The position numbers and the translations under genes are program-made. A DNA stretch of 64,000 bases, from NCBI RefSeq assembly GCF_028401385.1, contig NZ_JAQOMR010000001.1:2730501-2794500 (forward strand), read 5' to 3'. Below are positions 60,284 through 64,000 of this stretch, piece by piece. The stretch's first letter is position 1, and each line of letters begins with the position of its first letter. Origin of the DNA: Marinicella algicola. Lineage in GTDB: Bacteria > Pseudomonadota > Gammaproteobacteria > Xanthomonadales > Marinicellaceae. The notes beneath the pieces are model-generated. The model was not told where the DNA came from and made no database searches. It was given only the letters and a program-made list of their open reading frames with translations.

Positions 60284-61078
60284 TCAAAGACGGCGTGACC
60301 ATTTGAACATGAATTCGCCGATCAGCGCGGCAACCAGGATGAAGGCGACGATTGCTGAGCCGATGGCAAGCGTGATCGGATCGATGCCCTGGCTTCGAAG
60401 CTGGGCGTAAAGCCGCACCGGAAAAGTGATCCAGCGCGCGCCTGCGATCAGCGAGGATACGATCACGTCGTTAAACGAAATCAGCACAGAAAAGGCGGCG
60501 GATGAAACAAGGCCGGGCATGGCAAGCGGCAGGGTGACGCGGCGCACCACGTGGCCGGGCGACGCGCCAAGCGTGGCAGCAGCCTGCTCCAGCAGCGGAT
60601 CGAGATCAGCGAAGGTTGAAACCATAATCCTTACGGAAAACGGCATGGTGATGACCGCATGAGCCAGCACCAGCGCCGGCAGCGTGCCGGACATTCCGAG
60701 TTTCGAATAGATCTGCAACAGCGCAATCGCCCAGACGATCAACGGCAGCACCAGCGGCGTCATCAAAATTGCCTCGACGATCCGGCCGCCGGCAGGCCGG
60801 TAGCGCACCAGCGAGAAGGCCGCCATGGCACCGAAGATGACGGCGATAAACCCGGCCAGGAGCGCAACCAGCAGCGAAACCGATAGCGCGCTTCGATACT
60901 CCCCGCTCTCAACGGCGGCCTCATACCAGCGCAGCGAGTAGGCTTTCGGCGGAAAGCGGAAGAAACTGGCATCGTCGAAGGAGGCGAAGATCAGAACCGC
61001 AATCGGCGCCAGCAGGAAGACATAGGCGAGCAAAGTCCAGATGAAACGGGCGGAAACGGCAAAGCCATAGGTTTTCAT
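60284..61078 (-). CDS. ABC transporter permease (PotC-like)
   Basis: A 264-residue permease with six transmembrane segments and the EAA loop LLEQAAATLGASPGHVVRRV that docks the ATPase. It overlaps the upstream permease gene by 4 bases (ATGA). Intact. Confidence 0.92.
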   Translation of the reverse strand: MKTYGFAVSARFIWTLLAYVFLLAPIAVLIFASFDDASFFRFPPKAYSLRWYEAAVESGEYRSALSVSLLVALLAGFIAVIFGAMAAFSLVRYRPAGGRIVEAILMTPLVLPLIVWAIALLQIYSKLGMSGTLPALVLAHAVITMPFSVRIMVSTFADLDPLLEQAAATLGASPGHVVRRVTLPLAMPGLVSSAAFSVLISFNDVIVSSLIAGARWITFPVRLYAQLRSQGIDPITLAIGSAIVAFILVAALIGEFMFKWSRRL

Positions 61079-61923
61079 GCAGGCCTCCGTGCGAGCAGTT
61101 TCAAGGCAAGCGAGCCGACGGCAAGGCCGAGCGCGAGGATCGCCAGCATGACAACAGCGACTGCGGACGCGAACGGCCAGTCCAGCACCAGCGAGGCCTG
61201 CTGGTAGGCCATGGTGCCGAAAGTCGCGATCTTGCCCTGACCGAGAATTTGCGGCGTCACGAAGGAGGTGAGCGAGGCGCAGAACACCAGAACAGAACCG
61301 GCAATGATGCCTGGCGCAACCAGCGGCAGGATCACCCGGCGCCAGACGATATGGGTCGGAGCACCAAGTGTTTCAGCCGCGGCCTCAACATCCTTCGGCA
61401 GCCTTGAAAGGGCATTGACCAGCGGCAGCAGCATCAGCGGCAGAAAGGCCTGAACAAGGCCGATAATAACGCCGGGAACCGTGCCGAGGAATTTCACGCT
61501 TTTGGTGGTCAGGCCGAAGTCCTTGAGGATCGAATTGATAACACCAAGCGGCCCCAGAAGATGCAGCATGCCAAGCGTGGGCAGCAGAGCGCCGGAGACG
61601 AGCGGCACCAGGATGAGGGCAAGCAGAAGCCCCTTGGCACGACCGGCGCTGACAGCGATCTGACGCGCCATGGGCAATGCAATCACGAGCGAGATGACGG
61701 TTGCCGCCGCACTCATCCACATTGTTCTGAAAAAGACTTCGGCAAAATAGCTGTCGGAGACCAACCGGGCATAATTCGCCGCGGAAAAACCTTCCGCCAT
61801 CAGCAGCGAGCCTTCTCCCTGAACCCTGAAACTGGTGACGAACAGCCACAGAAAGGGCAGCAGAAAGACGATGCCCGACAGGATCAGTGCCGGCAGCAGC
61901 AGCATGAGCGCGCGTTTGTTCAT
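61075..61923 (-). CDS. ABC transporter permease (PotB-like)
   Basis: A 282-residue permease with six hydrophobic segments and the EAA loop DVEAAAETLGAPTHIVWRRV. It forms the membrane channel with the PotC-like subunit. Intact, and separated from the binding-protein gene by 84 bases holding a hairpin. Confidence 0.92.
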   Translation of the reverse strand: MNKRALMLLLPALILSGIVFLLPFLWLFVTSFRVQGEGSLLMAEGFSAANYARLVSDSYFAEVFFRTMWMSAAATVISLVIALPMARQIAVSAGRAKGLLLALILVPLVSGALLPTLGMLHLLGPLGVINSILKDFGLTTKSVKFLGTVPGVIIGLVQAFLPLMLLPLVNALSRLPKDVEAAAETLGAPTHIVWRRVILPLVAPGIIAGSVLVFCASLTSFVTPQILGQGKIATFGTMAYQQASLVLDWPFASAVAVVMLAILALGLAVGSLALKLLARRPA

Positions 61924-61966
61924 AAGATCACATCAACCGGAGGACCGAAAAGCCAAAAAGCCTTAG

Positions 61967-61992
61967 CCGCCGCGCCGCAAGTGGCGCGGCGG
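61967..61992 (-). terminator. Attenuating hairpin between binding-protein and permease genes
   Basis: CCGCCGCGCC and GGCGCGGCGG pair around GCAAGT; on the minus strand CTAAGGCTTTTTGG follows. Such structures after binding-protein genes commonly lower expression of downstream permease genes. Confidence 0.65.
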
Positions 61993-62007
61993 TCAAACCT
62001 TTACGGT

Positions 62008-63039
62008 TTACTGCTCAAGCAGCTCCTTGTTCCAGCGCTGAGTCCAGTCGCTGCGCTGCTCGATGACATAGGGCCAGTCGAGCTGGACCAGGCTTTCGAC
62101 CTCTTCCGGCGTATCGATTACGTCGGCGGAGGCTTCCTCTGAAAGTTCGACCATTGAATTGGTCGGGCCGAAGAATATCTGCTCGGCATAGTCGGTCTGG
62201 TTTTCAACGCCGAGCGCCTTTTCGGCAAACATCTTGGCAAGCTCGGGCTCGGGGCTGTCTTTCACCAGGCAGAGCATATCACGCACCAGAACCGGGCCGG
62301 GATCGCTCGGGAAGGAAAAGCCGATATCGGGATGCTCCTTCAGCGCCGACAGGACGTAACCGGAAATCATCGGCGCCATGGCCACTTCGCCGGCGTCCAT
62401 CATCGCGAATATTTCATCAAGATTGGTGTAGGTCATGGCGATCGGTTTCAGTCCCTGAAGCTTTTCGAAGGCGACATCGGGATCATGCTCGTCGGCACCG
62501 GCAAGACGTGCGGCAATGCCGATCAGGCCGTCACCTTCCGAACCCGGATACTGGGCAACAGCGATCATGCCGCTATATTCCGGATCCCACATGTCCGACC
62601 ATTCCGGCGCTTCGGGAACGATGTTCTTGTTGTAGGCAATGCCGAGGCCGACCAGCGACATGGCATAGCAGCCATTGTTCATACCGTCCCAGATGGCCTT
62701 GTACATGCCGCTCTCCGGATCGGGCGACGACACGATGCCATCGGAGAGCGCCTGGGGCGCCTCATACATGTTGAGGAAGGCGACATCCATGGTCGGATTA
62801 TCCTTTTCCGCATAAATGCGGGCCATGCGATCGCCCGTGCCGCCAAGCACGAATTCGACCGAAGCGCCGGTTTCCTCTTCAATCGGATCAGCAACGTTTT
62901 CGCGCAGCAGGCGTTCAATGTCGCCGCCCCACACACCGACAACCAGCGTGTGGCCGGAATAGTCATCGGCAGCGAAAGCACCGGCGGCGGGAAGGCCGAT
63001 GGCGCAGGCGAGAAGGGCTGTGGTCAGTTTCTTCAGCAT
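62008..63039 (-). CDS. ABC transporter substrate-binding protein (PotD-like)
   Basis: A 343-residue periplasmic protein with signal peptide MLKKLTTALLACAIGLPAAG ending FAA-DDYSG. The body (LVVGVWGGDIERLLRENVAD, GTGDRMARIYAEKDNPTMDV, YPGSEGDGLIG, YTNLDEIFAMMDAGEVAMAP) is of the polyamine-type extracellular solute-binding class. It is the first structural gene of the operon. The ligand cannot be read from the sequence. Confidence 0.92.
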   Translation of the reverse strand: MLKKLTTALLACAIGLPAAGAFAADDYSGHTLVVGVWGGDIERLLRENVADPIEEETGASVEFVLGGTGDRMARIYAEKDNPTMDVAFLNMYEAPQALSDGIVSSPDPESGMYKAIWDGMNNGCYAMSLVGLGIAYNKNIVPEAPEWSDMWDPEYSGMIAVAQYPGSEGDGLIGIAARLAGADEHDPDVAFEKLQGLKPIAMTYTNLDEIFAMMDAGEVAMAPMISGYVLSALKEHPDIGFSFPSDPGPVLVRDMLCLVKDSPEPELAKMFAEKALGVENQTDYAEQIFFGPTNSMVELSEEASADVIDTPEEVESLVQLDWPYVIEQRSDWTQRWNKELLEQ

Positions 63040-63262
63040 GTTGTTCCAATTCCCTTGTTTGTATGATTGGTTGTGACCCGGATCGCGAACCACTTGGCCG
63101 CTTGCCGCGCATCGAGAAGAGGTCAACTGCGGACCCGCCTCTCTCAAACCAATTAAACGGCAGGAAATGATGTTTCATAAGATCCTTGACCCCAATAGAC
63201 TCTATTAGTCTCCACGAATGGGTTCGCGCCAAGTTTCACTTGATGGACGGGGGAGAATTCGC
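63040..63262. other. Region between LysR gene and binding-protein gene
   Basis: About 220 bases that probably contain the promoter of the transport operon. The LysR coding frame may extend into it: with one more restored base the protein would continue to about 63205. Confidence 0.4.
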
Positions 63263-64000
63263 TTATCTCTTTGGCAACCCGGCGCAACAATTTCCTGAAC
63301 CACTGGTTGCCGGGGAGAGATGCGACCGTTCATGCCACAGCGTATAAAAGCTCATGCGAGCCAGTTCCTCCGGCGCACCGACAATCGAGAAGGCGCCCGA
63401 CTGCGCCATCTGCTCGGCAAAGGGGCGGCTGCTGGTGAACACCAGATCGGTGCGCGCCAGCATGTGTGGCACCAGTGTGAACTCGGACACAGACATGGCG
63501 ATCTCCCGCTTGGCGTCAAGCTGAGCGAGCTGCCCGTCAATCGGACTGATGGCCGGGCTCGTATGCGGGGTCGGCGACAGGTGGTCGAGGCTCATATATT
63601 CCTGAAGATCGATACGGGTGCGGCCGGCGAGCGAGTGCTCGTTGCGCATCACCAGCACAATGTCAGTCTCAAGCAGTGGTGCAAAACGCAAATAGTCGCG
63701 CGGCATCGGCCAATTGCCGATCACCATGTCAAGCTTGCCTTCCTCAAGCTCGGTAAATATCCGCGATTCCTCAGGGATTGTGCAGAAATCAAGCGGCATG
63801 TTTGGTGCCTCGCGGCGGACGAGGCTCGCCGATGCGCGGCATGAAGAAGGTGCCCAGGCAATTGGCGGCGTAAAGACGGAAACGGCGATTATAGCGCCAT
63901 GGGTCGAATGTATCCTCGGAAACCGCGAGCGCATCGATCTCACGCAGGATATGCGAGACTTGGGCTCTGAGCGCGAGCCCTTTTCCGTCGGAATCAGTTT
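63263..64000 (-). CDS. LysR-family regulator, effector domain (N-terminus beyond window)
   Basis: The effector-binding domain reads RAQVSHILREIDALAVSEDT, then RFRLYAANCLGTFFMPRI, LDFCTIPEESRIFTELEEGK and LDMVIGNWPMPRDYLRFAPL, with a typical ending FYTLWHERSHLSP. Frameshifts near 63960, 63825 and 63325 break the frame. The HTH part lies past position 64000. It lies directly upstream of the transport operon on the same strand and is the likely regulator. Confidence 0.75.
   Translation of the reverse strand, partial: KLIPTEKGSRSEPKSRISCVRSMRSRFPRIHSTHGAIIAVSVFTPPIAWAPSSCRASASLVRREAPNMPLDFCTIPEESRIFTELEEGKLDMVIGNWPMPRDYLRFAPLLETDIVLVMRNEHSLAGRTRIDLQEYMSLDHLSPTPHTSPAISPIDGQLAQLDAKREIAMSVSEFTLVPHMLARTDLVFTSSRPFAEQMAQSGAFSIVGAPEELARMSFYTLWHERSHLSPATSGSGNCCAGLPKR

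Overview
The window comes from an alphaproteobacterium, most likely a member of the Hyphomicrobiales (Rhizobiales). Pointers are a RirA-type iron regulator, an SAM-II riboswitch in front of metZ, a Brucella BP26-like SIMPL protein, a twin-transmembrane small protein, a long-form dCTP deaminase and high GC with GC-rich third positions.

Layout. (1) 1 to about 23.7 kb: late half of a Mu-like prophage, all on the plus strand: large terminase, portal, F-like head protein carrying a nuclease-like tail, gpG-type morphogenesis protein, gpI-type protease/scaffold, decoration and capsid proteins, head-tail and tail-tube proteins, a tail-assembly chaperone pair with a canonical -1 slippery site, tape measure, tip proteins, an SGNH-hydrolase tail fibre and a D12-class adenine methylase. 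An Abi-alpha-like gene follows on the minus strand, and the stretch ends at a tRNA with anticodon CAT. (2) 25.3-33.5 kb: host housekeeping genes (SIMPL protein, yjbQ, etfA/etfB, corrinoid adenosyltransferase, small membrane protein, SDR, YihY, gluQ, 3-methyladenine glycosylase, HNH endonuclease). (3) 33.55-42.4 kb: a mobile-element island just downstream of the HNH gene. It is a decayed Tn7-like element with recognisable ends, a 5-bp target duplication, a tniB fragment and an intact tniQ. IS21 and IS5 copies are nested inside, and the left end of an older element at the same site plus an IS701-like copy follow. (4) 42.4-55.3 kb: host genes again (APC permease, apaG, metZ with riboswitch, dcd, ferric-iron binding protein, rirA, FGGY kinase, LacI regulator, FMN-glutamate-synthase-like protein, hydroxyisobutyrate-dehydrogenase-like protein). 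(5) 55.6-64 kb: one long minus-strand operon, probably under a LysR regulator. It combines a polyamine-type ABC importer with a nucleoside phosphorylase, a PfkB kinase, an ADP-ribosylglycohydrolase and a creatininase-family hydrolase. This looks like an uptake-and-breakdown pathway for a nucleoside-like or N-glycoside compound.

A property of the whole window matters for reading it. About thirty genes, including ones normally conserved (gluQ, metZ, dcd, capsid, terminase), are each interrupted by frameshifts, and nearly all have the same sign (one base missing), often in a homopolymer. The simplest explanation is uncorrected single-base deletions in the sequence rather than mass gene decay. 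I therefore join such pieces into one gene and give the approximate frameshift position. True decay is called only where there is independent evidence (IS copies and their targets).
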